Source: Laetiporus sulphureus 93-53
Taxonomy: Eukaryota; Basidiomycota; Agaricomycetes; Polyporales; Laetiporaceae
DNA: 64,000 nucleotides
Assembly: GCF_001632365.1 (NCBI RefSeq)
Contig: NW_024468523.1
Location: 124,001-188,000 of the forward strand
Direction of reading: 5' to 3'
Shown here: positions 43,935-55,050 of the stretch, one piece after another
Layout: the number at the start of each line of letters is the position of its first letter
How positions within the stretch are numbered: position 1 is the first letter of the stretch
Position numbers and translations under genes: made by a program
Notes under the pieces: generated by a model
Told to the model about the DNA's origin: nothing
Database searches by the model: none
What the model saw: the letters and a program-made list of their open reading frames with translations, nothing else

Positions 43935-46608
43935 ATGAACTTTGTTGCGTCGTCTCAACGAGCCTTTGAACCGCATCCTCATTCAGAGTTGACTCAGTTG
44001 CCCCCGATCCACGCTCCCGACTCCCGAATCGCCATGCACCACGCCACCACCTTTGACGACGTGCCCATCCTTCCTCCCCTCGCGTCGCCGTCGTCGGTCG
44101 CGTCCAACGCGCCCCCGTCCTCCGCGCAGACGGTTGATCGTGCCAGCGCACCGCCCTCAAATATGCCCCAGACTCGCTGTTGTATGTATCTTTCCGCCCA
44201 GCTCGGACGATCGCCCTCGATCGCTCCTATGATTGTTCCGCGCCATCCCCTGGCCCATGCTGACTTTGGCACTACAGACTGGAGCCTTCTCACCCCCGAC
44301 CTCCATTTCCTGTACCTCGACCCCGTCCTCACAGATCACCTTCACGAACAGGCGGATGAGCTCCTGGGCAAGTCCCTCCTCGAATTCGTTCATCCAGACG
44401 AACAGGCGTCTGCCAAGCTCGACCTTGGAAGCGTGTTGGAGAGTCGTACCCTGCACGGCAGCGTCACCCGGTACGTATGCACATGCCTCTCGCATGCGGT
44501 CGCTTCGTGTCAGCAGGCGCGCTCATTCACCTCGTTGACGTAATCTTATATAGAGTGCGTTACTCCAGGCTCTCGCGTATCCGCGAGCAGCTCGGGTATA
44601 AAGGGTCCATGGAGGACTGTCGAGTCATCGACAAAGTATCTGTCGACGATAATTACATGGCGGTTGACATCGTCATCAACTGGGCGTCGGATGGGTTAGT
44701 GCTATGCTTTATCCATGCGGCCGTCGACATGACGGACCGCGACAACGATGAACACGACAAAACGGGGTGGTCTAATTGGTGTGGTACACCGCTTATGAGC
44801 ATGGACCAAGTACAGCTTTTGTATCAACGGCTCCTCTCTGCCGTGCCGCAGCCACTCTCAATGTCGCGGGTCTTCCAAATACTGCTTAATCAGCCGGAAC
44901 GTTCCCTCTGGATGAGCTGGCCTCCTGAGCAGCAGGATCACGGTGGACCTACCTCCAAGGACTTTGCAAGACTTGCCCAGGACGTTAAAATAAGCGACGC
45001 CGTCTCAAGTGTGGACGCAAAGACTAGTTGTACAAGACGGTACAAAGCGCAGCAGATCATGCACTTCGGAGTGGACAACAGCAAAGAAGTCGAAAGTATA
45101 TTCATCCCTCACGGTGAGTACTCTATATGCGCCTGCTTCTCTTCAGTTCCCCTGATCGACGCCGAGCTCAGGGTCCATAATATTCGCTTGCCATAAAGTC
45201 CACGCTAGTACTCGACCGTTGAATCCGAATAACGCAGCAACGGCGTCAGGCCACCACTACCCATCTCAGGGCGCTCAGCCGTACTACGACCAGGGGCATC
45301 ATTCGTACAGCCTGCCGCCCGTACCTGCGCCATCGTCTCACTACAACGGCTTCGCTGTTCCGCCTCATCATGTGCCTTCGCACTATCCCCCAAGTAATTG
45401 GTCTCACCCGCCCGGCAGCCCGAACTCGGCTCACTACAATTGGAACTCTCACAACGGTTCTTTGGCCTCAGTCCCATCGGTCAGCAGCGTTCGATCCTCT
45501 TCCTATTCAGCAACTCCTCAACAACACCAGTGGCCGTCACAACCGCCCTCCTATTTGGACACAAATTCTGCAACGGCGCAGTTCCCTGGGTCTGCCCCAC
45601 CTTCAGGCTCGCCCTACCCTCCACCTGCTGCTGTAAATGAAGACACGCCGCCTTCGCCTGGAAGTGACTACGTGCCTCCCTCGAGGGTGGTACACAGACG
45701 TGGCTCGAACAACACCCGGGACCAGTATGGGAGCGGAGGCCGGAGCGCGGGCAACCCACCTGTGGGCATCTCACGGTGCTCGAGCTGCAAGGTGACGCAT
45801 AGCCCCGAATGGAGGAAGGGGCCCAGTGGTAAAAAGGATCTATGCAATGCGTATGTAGCAATCCCGTCTACCGCCTGTCGGTACCAATACTGACATTATC
45901 TCGCGTCGCAGGTGCGGTCTCCGCTATGCGCGGTCCCGTGCCAAGAAGGAAGGTGCGCCTGCCGCGCAACAGACACGCCGGCGCAAGGACAGGGTGTTCA
46001 GCGCCATACAGAAAGATCACTCCCCCTCGGGTTCACCCGTCCCCGCGGGATATTCTAACGCCCGTCACGGTGGGTACTACGATGATGGATCGTTCGCTAC
46101 CTCGTCATCGAACGGGTCGCCAGCGGCGAGCGAGATGTACGCGCCCCACGCTCCACCTCCACAAGGGCATCATGGCTTCCACAACGGCATGTCGCCCTCG
46201 CCCTCGCCACCGAATGGGGCGGTGCCGTACATCCCGTACGCTCACCATTCTCATCACCACCAAAATGCGCATGCCGATGGACGGCAGCACTACGGCGGAC
46301 AGCCGCAGGGAATGCCTTTCTACGCGGGACCGCCGCCGCCGCCGCCGTCGGCACACCCTGCCGGGACGCATGTGCACGGCCATCCTACTGGCACGCCGCA
46401 CATGGAGCAGGGTGCTGTATACTCTACAGCGCATGCAGACTCGCCGGTATCACCTGTTGCGGAGTCGCCGGCGAGTGCGGGCTTGTCGACTTCGTCCTTT
46501 GAACGTGAGAGGCGCACCCGAGATCATGACAGAAATGACTCACAGCCCAGCCCAGGGTCCGCAGATGCACATCACGCGTCGAATAGGTCGAGCTATGGCC
46601 AGGAGTAA
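43935..46608 (+). CDS. White collar 2 homolog (PAS plus GATA zinc finger), blue-light regulator
   Basis: WC-2 pairs with the flavin photoreceptor WC-1 to activate light-responsive genes in the nucleus. Exons 43935-44181, 44278-44470, 44554-45113, 45238-45850 and 45912-46608 join in phase to 769 aa. The PAS domain spans WSLLTPDLHFLYLDPVLTDH, GKSLLEFVHPDEQASAK and RTLHGSVTRVRYSR, continuing to SDGLVLCFIHAAVD. The GATA finger is CSSCKVTHSPEWRKGPSGKK followed by DLCNACGLRYARSR, with C-x2-C-x18-C-x2-C intact; an intron splits it at LCNA/CGLRY. A His/Pro/Tyr/Ser-rich spacer lies between PAS and finger, and a His/Pro-rich tail with a run of prolines ends the protein. No LOV cysteine motif is present, as expected for WC-2. 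Confidence 0.95.
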
Positions 46609-47488
46609 AAGTGGGTCGGTCTGGCGTCTCGCCTTCATTGACGGTGATCGTCGCCGTTCAAGGTCTTATCGTCTCGACTTTCTATCGCAGCTAAAGACTA
46701 TGTAATTCGTTCTTCGTCCTTCGGAGAAGGGTCATTCGTCTATTCTACTTTAACGGCTCGCTTCTTATTCCACTATCCACTATCCCATAAGCATATGTCT
46801 TCCTTTCGAAGATATATATTTATCGTATTCTCTCCCTGTTCGCGTTCTACACTATTCTGAACCACTGTGCGATGCACGTCACTCGCCCAGCGTATGGGGT
46901 TTCGTAACATCGCCTGCAGAGTGTTCGCTATGTACTGTATCATAAGCCATTGTTATAGACACTCGTTTTCGCCAGTAATCCCATTGGGTCGTCGAAGTTA
47001 TTGGCTAGATCGCAATATTGCGCGATTAGCAGGTTTTACGGCATGAGTACAAGCTCCGGTGGCGTCAATGACTATGCGCCCATCAGAGGCTCAGTGGGAC
47101 AGCGGGCACCGAAAAGATGTGCTGTAGGATTGATATGAAGATACGTTCGTTAACTGGGGGCCTCCAGAGAAAAGAGGTAACCTCCCATAAGCATGAGCGC
47201 CACCATAAGTCGAGATCGTGTGCCGAGATGACCCGGCGCCTATTAACGGAGTGTTTCCCAGCCACTTACCGGTAAACATCGCCTTTGCAACTTCTGACTT
47301 CTACTTTGAATCTGATCTACGCCACACACGCTCATGGCAGAACCTTGCTCAAATGCCACAGCGACGTCCAAACCTGCCGCTGCAGAACCTCCCCTTGACG
47401 CTGCCAATGTGAAACCGCCGCAGTGCGTTTGATCCTGCTGACGAGTGCGACCAATCCTTGACGTGCTTTTAGAAAAAAGTCTGCGCGA
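46609..47488. other. Intergenic region between WC-2 and SDS22
   Basis: 880 bp. The first 250 bp are AT- and CT-rich and look like the 3' UTR of WC-2. No open frame with recognisable coding character was found in the rest. Confidence 0.4.
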
Positions 47489-48880
47489 ATGGCGACTGTA
47501 TCGAACACTCCTGCGCCCGATGGGGATACTAGCGGGGAGGAGGATCCTGAGGAGGAGGAACCGTCAGTGGAGGATGCGGAGATTCTTGAGGATCTGCCAG
47601 ATGAGACGGAGGTAAGTCGACGCTTATTCGCTTCCGCTGATCGCTACATGCAACTGTCAGGAAATCGAGCTTGTGCATTCCCGTTTGAACTCCATCTCCA
47701 ACCTCGGCTTGCCTCGGTTCGGTCCATACCTTCGGAAGCTCTGTCTGCGACAGAACTACATCTCCTTCCTGGACCCGGAAGTCCTGCAGACGCTGGAAGT
47801 ACTGGAAGAGCTGGACCTGTACGACAACAAAGTCAAGCACATAGACGGAGCGCTGGACAAGCTTAGCAAGCTCTCGTGAGTAGCTGTCCTCTTGTCATTG
47901 TGTCAGCTGGTCTGTGTTCATGCCTCGCGGACTAGTGTGTTGGATCTGTCGTTCAATCTCCTGAAGCACGTACCAGAAGCGCTTGAACAATTGACGTCCC
48001 TCAGGACGGTGTACTTTGTGCAGAACAGGATCTCGCATATCACAGGACTGCACAGTCTAGGATCGACGTTGAGGAGTCTTGAGCTTGGGGGTAATCGATT
48101 GCGTGTACGTGTTCTTGAACACGTCTGGTATTTGTCTCATCACCGATTGCAATTCGTCAGAGAATTGAGAACTTGGATGCACTTGTGAACCTCGAAGAGC
48201 TATGGCTGGGAAAGAACAAGATCGCAAAGCTTGAGGTATGCTGCAATATCGTTTATTGACAGAAAATATCTCACAATCAACTCTGTAGAACTTGGGCAGC
48301 CTAAAACGACTCAAGGTCTTGTCTATACAATCAAATCGTATAACGAAGCTCGAGGGTTTGGAAAACCTCGAGAGCTTGGAAGAGTTGTATCTCAGCCATA
48401 ATGGTATCGAGCGACTAGAGGGGCTTGAACACAATGTTAGTCCTGCCCGCCTGTGTCTTTGTTATTCTCATTCACCCACCACTCGCAACGTAGCACAAAC
48501 TCCGAACACTGGACATCGGCAACAACTTCGTGAAAGTCCTCGAGAATGTATCTCATCTCAGCACTCTAGAAGAGCTATGGGTGAGTCTCAATCACACAGC
48601 AAGACATTTAGTTTCATCGACATCTTGATGTAGTTCAACGATAATCAAATCAGTACTCTCGACCACGTGGAGCCACAACTCCAGCACATATCGTCCCTCG
48701 AAACAGTGTATTTGGAAGGCAACCCAGTGCAGAAATCAGAAGGGGCAAACTATCGCCGAAAGGTAATGCTCGCACTTCCGCAAATAAAGCAACTGGATGC
48801 AACGTAAGTATATTCTCTCCACCCGGAATTCCCTGTGCTCATCGCTTGCGCTCCTCCGCAGATACGTGAAGCAATTCTAA
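47489..48880 (+). CDS. SDS22, PP1 regulatory leucine-rich-repeat protein
   Basis: Sds22 (human PPP1R7) binds the PP1 catalytic subunit and helps its maturation and nuclear function. An acidic N-terminus (SGEEDPEEEEPSVEDAEIL) precedes a chain of 22-residue SDS22-type leucine-rich repeats: LRKLCLRQNYISFLDPEVL, LEELDLYDNKVKHIDG, LRTVYFVQNRISHITGL, LRSLELGGNRLR, LEELWLGKNKIAKLENL, LKVLSIQSNRITKLEGL, LEELYLSHNGIERLEGL, LDIGNNFVKVLENV and LEELWFNDNQISTLDHV. The LRR cap LETVYLEGNPVQKSEGANYR and the end AYVKQF-like terminus (YVKQF stop at 48880) match the family. About eight exons, breaking mostly between repeats. Confidence 0.95.
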
Positions 48881-49241
48881 TGAACGAGCAACTCGGCTAG
48901 CCCGAGCGGTGACGACAATGTAATCCAGTTGACATTCCATCTCGCGAATCTGTCGAAATACCCCCGAACGATCGTTAGATGAGATTTCGTTCGGACTCGA
49001 TCGAGACCCCGTGCTTGTATACTAGTTCGATCGTGTAGAAAATGCATGATCATCCTTAGTCTGATCAGCAATCGGTTCAAGCCAGATCATCCTCGACGGA
49101 TCAAATTTAGCTGGCATGGTCATCCCGAGCTCGGGCACGCCTCGGGCAGCCACTCAGAAGGGCTGTTGTTTGCGCTTGTTGTCCAAAGGCCTCAACCCCA
49201 TTACATCGCCACGTGCGGTTGCCTCCAACCCTCCGACTATC
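48881..49241. other. Intergenic region between SDS22 and the CCDC174-like gene
   Basis: 361 bp between tandem genes; presumed SDS22 3' UTR and promoter of the next gene. Nothing distinctive. Confidence 0.35.
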
Positions 49242-50707
49242 ATGGCGCCTAAGAATAAGGCTAAGGCGGCCGGTGTTAGCGCTAGCTCCTTCTTTGATCT
49301 GAAGGCTGAACTTTTGAAAAAAGAAGAAGAGTTTGCGAAGAACAAGGCAGCGGGCAAGCCTACAACACTCGTTGGTGGCGTAAAGCGGGCAGACAAGGTA
49401 ATATCTAGCTTTGGTTCTGAGTGATTGTATCTGACGTGTTCGTGCCTCGTATAGAAACCGACAATATGGGCTCGACAGAATCAAGGCGTAAAAGCTCGTG
49501 CGGCGCGCGATATCGAGCTGGAGGAGATCAGCAAACCAACGATCGACTCCGCACTTGCCGCCTTGGAGCGAAAAGCGCAAATATACGAGAAACTGAGGAA
49601 GGGAAGGAGCGGAGGAATTTCAGAGAAGCAATATGAATCGTTATTGGTCGATGTATGCATGCATCTGTTCCTATCTCGGTTCCTGCTGACTGTACGTAAC
49701 TGCAGTTTGACTCAAAGGCAATGGATGCGTACGAATCGGACAGCGATGATGTAGACGAGTCATTAACAGTGCCGAGGCGTCCAGCTGAGGAAGAGGTGAG
49801 TGCCAAAATTGCTCAATAGACATTGCGCTCCCTCATCTGAATCATTTATTGTAGGATGATCCGATCATCGAGTACGAAGACGAGTTTGGTCGAATACGGA
49901 GTGGTCGTCGCTCGGAGGTTCCACGGCATCTTCTTCCTCAAATGGAAACTACGAAGCAAGGGGAGGATATTGAGTACGTTCACTGCCTAATCTTTCGATG
50001 TGTATGCCAGCTAACCTACTCCATTATTCAGTTCTGACGTAATCTGTGAGCATGGTCTTCCGTCATGAGCCATACGGATACATGATCGCTTACTCTCCAT
50101 CACAGATAATCCGGTGAACTACTTTCCTGTCTACGAACCCTCTGCAGAGCGCGTCGCCGCCATCGAAGCCGAGTACGCGGAGGAGAATAACCCGCTCAAC
50201 GTGCACTACGATGCCGCCCAGGAAGTGCGCGCCAAGGGCGCCGGGTTCTACCAGTTCTCTGGCGACGAGGAGACTCGCAAAAGGCAGATGGAAGAACTGC
50301 GTCGGGCGCGCGAGGAGACGGAGAAGACGCGTGAAGAGATTGGCGCGGCGGACGTTCGGCCTGGGGAGATGGACGGCATGCGGGCGCCCGGAGAGGAAGG
50401 TTCTGGGCCGATCAAGAGTCGGGCGATGGAGAAGAGGAAGAGAGAACTGGAGGAAAGAAGAAAGATGGTGGATGCAAAGAGAAGGAAGCTTGCCGGCACC
50501 CGAACGTCTGCGCCTGCGGAGGGTGCAAGTCCCGGACCAGTTCCAGCGATACCGTCACCTGCACCGATGAGCCCCTTCGCTGCTCTAGAAGCCAAATCGA
50601 GTAGCAAGGGGAAACAGAAGGCGGAAGTGAAGGAAACACCGATGAACGCTGCAGACGCCTTTCTGGCGCAACTCGAACAGGAAGTCCTGAAGAATGCACG
50701 ACCGTGA
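49242..50707 (+). CDS. CCDC174-like coiled-coil protein (nuclear, RNA-processing related)
   Basis: CCDC174 relatives are conserved nuclear proteins linked to the exon-junction complex in animals. The N-terminus carries the family start SASSFFDLKAELLKKEEEFA. Next come KPTIWARQNQGVKARAARD and ALAALERKAQIYEKLRKGRS, an acidic block (YESDSDDVDESL), IIEYEDEFGRIRSGRRSE, and the conserved VHYDAAQEVRAKGAGFYQFS followed by EETRKRQMEELRRAREETE. The C-terminus is a long charged helix, a Pro/Ala linker and ADAFLAQLEQEVLKNARP. The last large exon is 50106-50707. Five or six exons. Its stop is 80 bp from the stop of the convergent hydrolase gene. Confidence 0.85.
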
Positions 50708-50786
50708 GGTTCATCTGGTCCATAAGATTTTACCGCATATATCGCCAGCATCTCATACTATTACAGTCTCACAGCTCGTACATGGA

Positions 50787-51947
50787 CTACATCGTCTCAA
50801 TGGAATCTCTCGCCTCCTCGACGAGACGCAATGGACATCGCAGGCTATACCGTCTTGATGCCTGAACGTACTCCACGTAGTCTAAACCCCTTCTTTTCGC
50901 TCGCTTCCGTATCGGCTCTTTCCCCAAGAGGACGTCCATCATAAATGCCTTCGCCGTACGCAACACCTCTAGAGCAGGTCTCATCGCTGACCTATGACCG
51001 CAATTGATCAACACCGCTTCTGGTGTATGCGAAGCAATAACCACTGTGATGAGCGCGTCCACGGTATCTAGCCACGCTCGGATGTCTCCCTCGTTCGGGA
51101 AGATGATGGGCTCCCATTCATATAATGTGTCACCGACATAGAGCATTTGCTCATCCGCATCCCAGAGCGCTAGTTCATCGGGCGTGTGGCCCGGCGTGTG
51201 TAGAAGGACAATGCCGAGGGGAACTCCGGAGGCTGACAGGAGTGGCCGGTTGTGGGGAATTAGAGCGGACTGAAAGGATGGTGTGCGGATATTCAGGTCC
51301 GCGCAGAGGGAGTGTACGGGGAGGCTTTCGCGCGAAATAAAAGATGGCGAGTGGGATGATTGGAGAATTGGAGAGTCATGGGTGAACTGTTCAACGCCCA
51401 CTAAAATTGGATCGGGTGACTGTTGTGAGTACTGCGTTATTTTGAGACCGTCGTTATGTGACCTACGGATGTGATCGTAATGGCAGTGGCTCAACGCGAC
51501 GACATATTGCATTTTTCCGCCCTCGTTCAGCGGCTTGCCGCCGTTGTCCTCCACCCCTACCGTCTCCATGAACTCGCGCAAACTCGTAACCTCAACTTTT
51601 CGGTCGTTCGAAGCGCCGCCGCAGCCTGTGTCCAGCACGAGAATGGTGTTCGCCTCCGGGACAAGTTTGGCGTAGATGTACGGGTGCTCCGAGTAGATGT
51701 CGTTTACCTGAACTATGAGGAAGGTGGTCCCCGTAAGTCGGTATGCCTTGAACGCGCTGCGTCGCTGTCTCGCCGGCACCACAGCTGCGAGGATTGGTGC
51801 AGCTTCGAGCTGCTCGAGATCGGTATTCCAGCTACCCTGTCGAGCATTCTGCCGGGACGACGCGCTTGAGGGCAAGTTCCACACCACCAGAACCGCCACC
51901 CCGATGATCCAGACGAAGAATTCCGCAAGTGTCAACCACTCTCGCAT
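50787..51947 (-). CDS. Metallo-beta-lactamase-fold hydrolase with N-terminal membrane helix
   Basis: Single-exon gene of 386 aa. The N-terminus (LAEFFVWIIGVAVLVVWNL) is one hydrophobic helix, an anchor or uncleaved signal. The metal site is LSHCHYDH (HxHxDH); later ligands are in LLHTPGHTPDE, YVGDTLYEWE and VLINCGHRSA. An Arg/Lys-rich patch (EPIRKRAKRRGLDY) follows. The substrate is unknown; fold members include glyoxalase II, lactonases and phosphodiesterases. The usual Gly-Gly after HxHxDH is replaced by IRRSHNDG; no in-phase canonical intron removes this stretch, so I read the gene as intronless. Confidence 0.85.
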   Translation of the reverse strand: MREWLTLAEFFVWIIGVAVLVVWNLPSSASSRQNARQGSWNTDLEQLEAAPILAAVVPARQRRSAFKAYRLTGTTFLIVQVNDIYSEHPYIYAKLVPEANTILVLDTGCGGASNDRKVEVTSLREFMETVGVEDNGGKPLNEGGKMQYVVALSHCHYDHIRRSHNDGLKITQYSQQSPDPILVGVEQFTHDSPILQSSHSPSFISRESLPVHSLCADLNIRTPSFQSALIPHNRPLLSASGVPLGIVLLHTPGHTPDELALWDADEQMLYVGDTLYEWEPIIFPNEGDIRAWLDTVDALITVVIASHTPEAVLINCGHRSAMRPALEVLRTAKAFMMDVLLGKEPIRKRAKRRGLDYVEYVQASRRYSLRCPLRLVEEARDSIETM

Positions 51948-53470
51948 CGCGGTATTTCAGAGCGTATGAGATGCAGACGAGACAAGTGTGGAGGCGAGGA
52001 GACCGTGTCCTACATTCGGCGTTATGAGGAGTGAAGAAGCCAAGGCAGCCGCCAAGGAGGGCACGTTTGTTGATGCCATGCATGTGCTACTTATAGCGAC
52101 GAGAAAGTGAGGAGCGTGATTGCCTCCTAGGCGCGAGGCAATGCTGCAGGCTATAATTGAACATGGTGATTCGCTAACTCGCCCGCCGTCTCGATACTAT
52201 GGAAGCTGATGGTTGAACGTTGAGCGGTTGCCGACATGGACTGCATCGCCCGCCGCAGCTCACACTGTGCGGTCGTTCCATTCTCATGAGCGTTTCGCAG
52301 TTGAAACACAATCATCACGTTGAGCATGTCCGGGTGGGAGTGATTGGCGGAAAATAGGATGGGAGAAGCAGAGTCGTCTCTCACGGTCGCTCACACGAAC
52401 GTGATCGAGGCCGTCATAGGTGTCAGCGAGTTCCTGCGGCCAAGTCTCTTGAGTTTCTTGGGTCGATATAATCAGGGCCACTCCTGAATACATTATATGC
52501 ATTAATCTTGGCCAACACTGGAAGCCACAGCATAAACTGACTCAGACCTTGGCTTCGGCTTTGTAGTATGCACGTTCGTCCTTAAAGCTATCCAGAGTCG
52601 GATAGCGGGCAGATGACAGCTACCTCCCCTCCGAACGCTTTAGTGAGAGCCCCTTGTGCGCACGTTTGCCCCTCAAACTCTCAAAGTTATTCACCGCACA
52701 CCGGGCAGATAACAGCAACCTCCTCCGAGTCCTCCCCTAAGGAGTTAGGGTTATCTCATCCACCATCTCCTAATTTGCCATCCAACTACTCTTTGCGAGT
52801 ATCTCACCAAGCCAGGTGGCGTTCGGTGAAGCACAGATAGCGGAAATCTGGGCTGGCCCTTTGGACTTTGGATGAGGTGGGCGTGGATTGGGACCAGCGG
52901 CTCTGTTACGAGCCCCGTGGCCGTCGCTGAGGCGCCTGCCAAGTAGAGCACTCGGGCCACTGGCAACAGATGCAGATCCGGAGGATGTGACAGGCATATT
53001 CGCAATAGCACAACCCCTCAGGCCTCAGGCCTCAACGCTGGTCGTGGTGGTTTGTACCCGTGAAAGACGCCGATCACCGCGGCGAGCTAGCCTGCATTGG
53101 TAGGAACTGCCTTTATCTCCGATGATGCGATGTGAGCGCAAGCGCGAATGCAGGTTGTTTGACAGTCAGGGAAGTGTACGGACGAACTGAATGATAATCT
53201 TGCCTCAGCACCAGCTGGCCTATCCATCTCCGCACCCATGTGCAACTAGATCGTAAACACAATAATATCAATAGCTTAGATGACCCTCTGCTAGAAGCCT
53301 GCTACATTGCATCGCTAGCTGATGACAGCTACTGCGTAATTCATTTAAATGTGACCACCCCATGATTGAATCCTTCACCCCGATTTCCAAGTGCGATCCC
53401 TCTTTGACCGCGAAGACAGTCATGTCACAGCATCTATAAAATACAAATACATTAAGAAATCCCAATGAGG
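51948..53470. other. Intergenic region with an unresolved small gene-like segment
   Basis: 1.5 kb. On the minus strand, 52151-52610 shows splice-like pieces (ERAYYKAEAK, then a frame with YSGVALIISTQETQETWPQE and later PDMLNVMIVFQLRNAHENGT), but I could not join them in phase and know no matching family. The remaining part to 53470 shows short frames on both strands only. Confidence 0.3.
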
Positions 53471-54841
53471 CTATTGCAGCCCTGACTGCCGAAGCTCGAC
53501 AGTCCACCAGATCGGCCGAGTCGTCTTGATCCAGACGGTGCTCTCCTCTGGAACAAGGTGATTTGATGTCGACACGAGGCCGTCGAATGACGATACGCGG
53601 TCCGCTGCTCCGCCCACAATTGTCGGTACATTACGGCGCACAAACGGCGGAAAACATACTGAGATTCCAGCGGAGGCCTGTGGTGGAAAGAACCGTCGAG
53701 TCGACTCCGACGGGTAGCAAACCACAGGTTGGACCGACGAGCTGGTGATTGATTGCTATACGGTGCTCTCCCTTCACATCATAGCCAGTGAGACGCGACA
53801 ATCTACAAGGGAGAGTGAGGACCCACAGATGTATCCGCACCCTCGCCGTTCAACACCCAGGCCACGTTATCATCGGTTACCGCGAAAATACGCATCGGAC
53901 TATTCCGTAGCTTGTATAGAAGCGAGAGGGTGTGGATTGTCTGGTCTAGCCTTCCTGAAAGGCCGCCTAGAACGATCAGGTCGGATTTCTGTGCGCCAAT
54001 GAGCGAATCAGCTACAATGGTCCGGCCTAAGTTACAAAGTATTGAGACGATACCTCATGAACGCTTCCTTTATGCTTCTCTGCGCAAGCATAAATACATT
54101 TCATCAGGTCGGTTGAATCCTGGTCGTCGTCTTGCACGATCGGGACATTCTGCAATAGCTTATGTCAGAACCCAAGTGGTAGACGCAACTTTGCCGGACA
54201 TCGTGCAATTATTGTGGAGGTGACATTTCATGCAAAGACAAGTCATCCTACAGCTTATCAGAGTCAAATAGACAGATTACGATGCTCAGAGCATCTCGTC
54301 ACCCAGAGAACGCAACGATTTCTGACGTGCCCGCCGTCCGACCAACGGCGGTCATCCAGATGAAGGATCTTGGTATTAGCCCCAGTGTATGGAAGGTAGG
54401 CCCTATCCATTGATCATGAAGCCACCATTGCGCCAAAGCGGCCGTTAGGGGCAAGCGTTAGCAAAGGCCCTTACATGAGATGCGTAGTACTCCCGCACAT
54501 CATCTCGCAAGGAGTCGAGATCACCCTTGATCAAGTCAGGGAGATATCTGCCCGGAGCACCTGAATCGCATGATACATGGACGATACTGCTTGCTCGACA
54601 CTCACAAGCTTCGTGCATCCCAGCCTAGGCGCTCTGACACAGACGCTTGGTTTTTAAGAACATCATGCAGGCGGTTCGCGCCGCCATCTGCACAGCACCG
54701 CCAAGTGGATGCTTTCCAAAGTCGGCTAAGCAAAGGCACGGAAAATGGCTGGTTGAGAATAATCAAGGAGTATTGTCGGTCGAGAGAAGGAGAGAATGAA
54801 GGCTCAAGAAAAGGGAGTGACCAGTTCGTCGGCGGCGCCAT
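53471..54841 (-). CDS. THI80: Thiamine pyrophosphokinase (THI80)
   Basis: Transfers pyrophosphate from ATP to thiamine, making the cofactor TPP. Starting at 54841 (MAPPTNWSLPFLEPSF), landmarks are YSLIILNQPF, RCCADGGANRLHD, YLPDLIKGDLDSLRDDVREY, IVQDDDQDSTDLMKCI, DLIVLGGLSGRLDQTIHTLS, IFAVTDDNVAWVLNGEG, GPTCGLLPVGVDSTVLSTTG and SFDGLVSTSNHL near the end. These include the Asp-rich substrate and metal site (GDLDS and DQDSTD). Stop at 53471. One intron (54150-54474, 325 nt) is much longer than the about 50-nt norm here. About six exons. Divergent from the CS-domain gene, 209 bp between starts. Confidence 0.93.
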
Positions 54842-55050
54842 CGTCTAGTCGCAAAGCTCGAGGACGCTGGTAAGATCAGAGAGCCAATGCCCGATGGCCG
54901 ACGCGACTAGTGCGCTTCATTACGCCCACGTGCTCTGCACGTGATGGTGTACGTATATGGACGCGTGAGGGACGCGCGCTTTAGGCGGGTGGCTGCGCTA
55001 TTCAAGCCTTTGTCTTTGACCACTGTCATCGCTGTCTTGCGGACGACAAG
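54842..55050. promoter_or_regulatory. Shared upstream region of THI80 and the CS-domain gene
   Basis: 209 bp between divergent start codons. Includes CACGTG-containing pairs at about 54930 and 54941 (CCCACGTGCTC and GCACGTGATG), which are E-box-type sites for bHLH factors. Their use is not shown. Confidence 0.45.

Noticed and set aside
54150..54474. TPP riboswitch in the long THI80 intron
   Set aside because: Fragments resembling the aptamer (TAATACCA and ATCTGGAT) are present but in the wrong order, and the CTGAGA helix element is not placed correctly. Kept only as a point to test.
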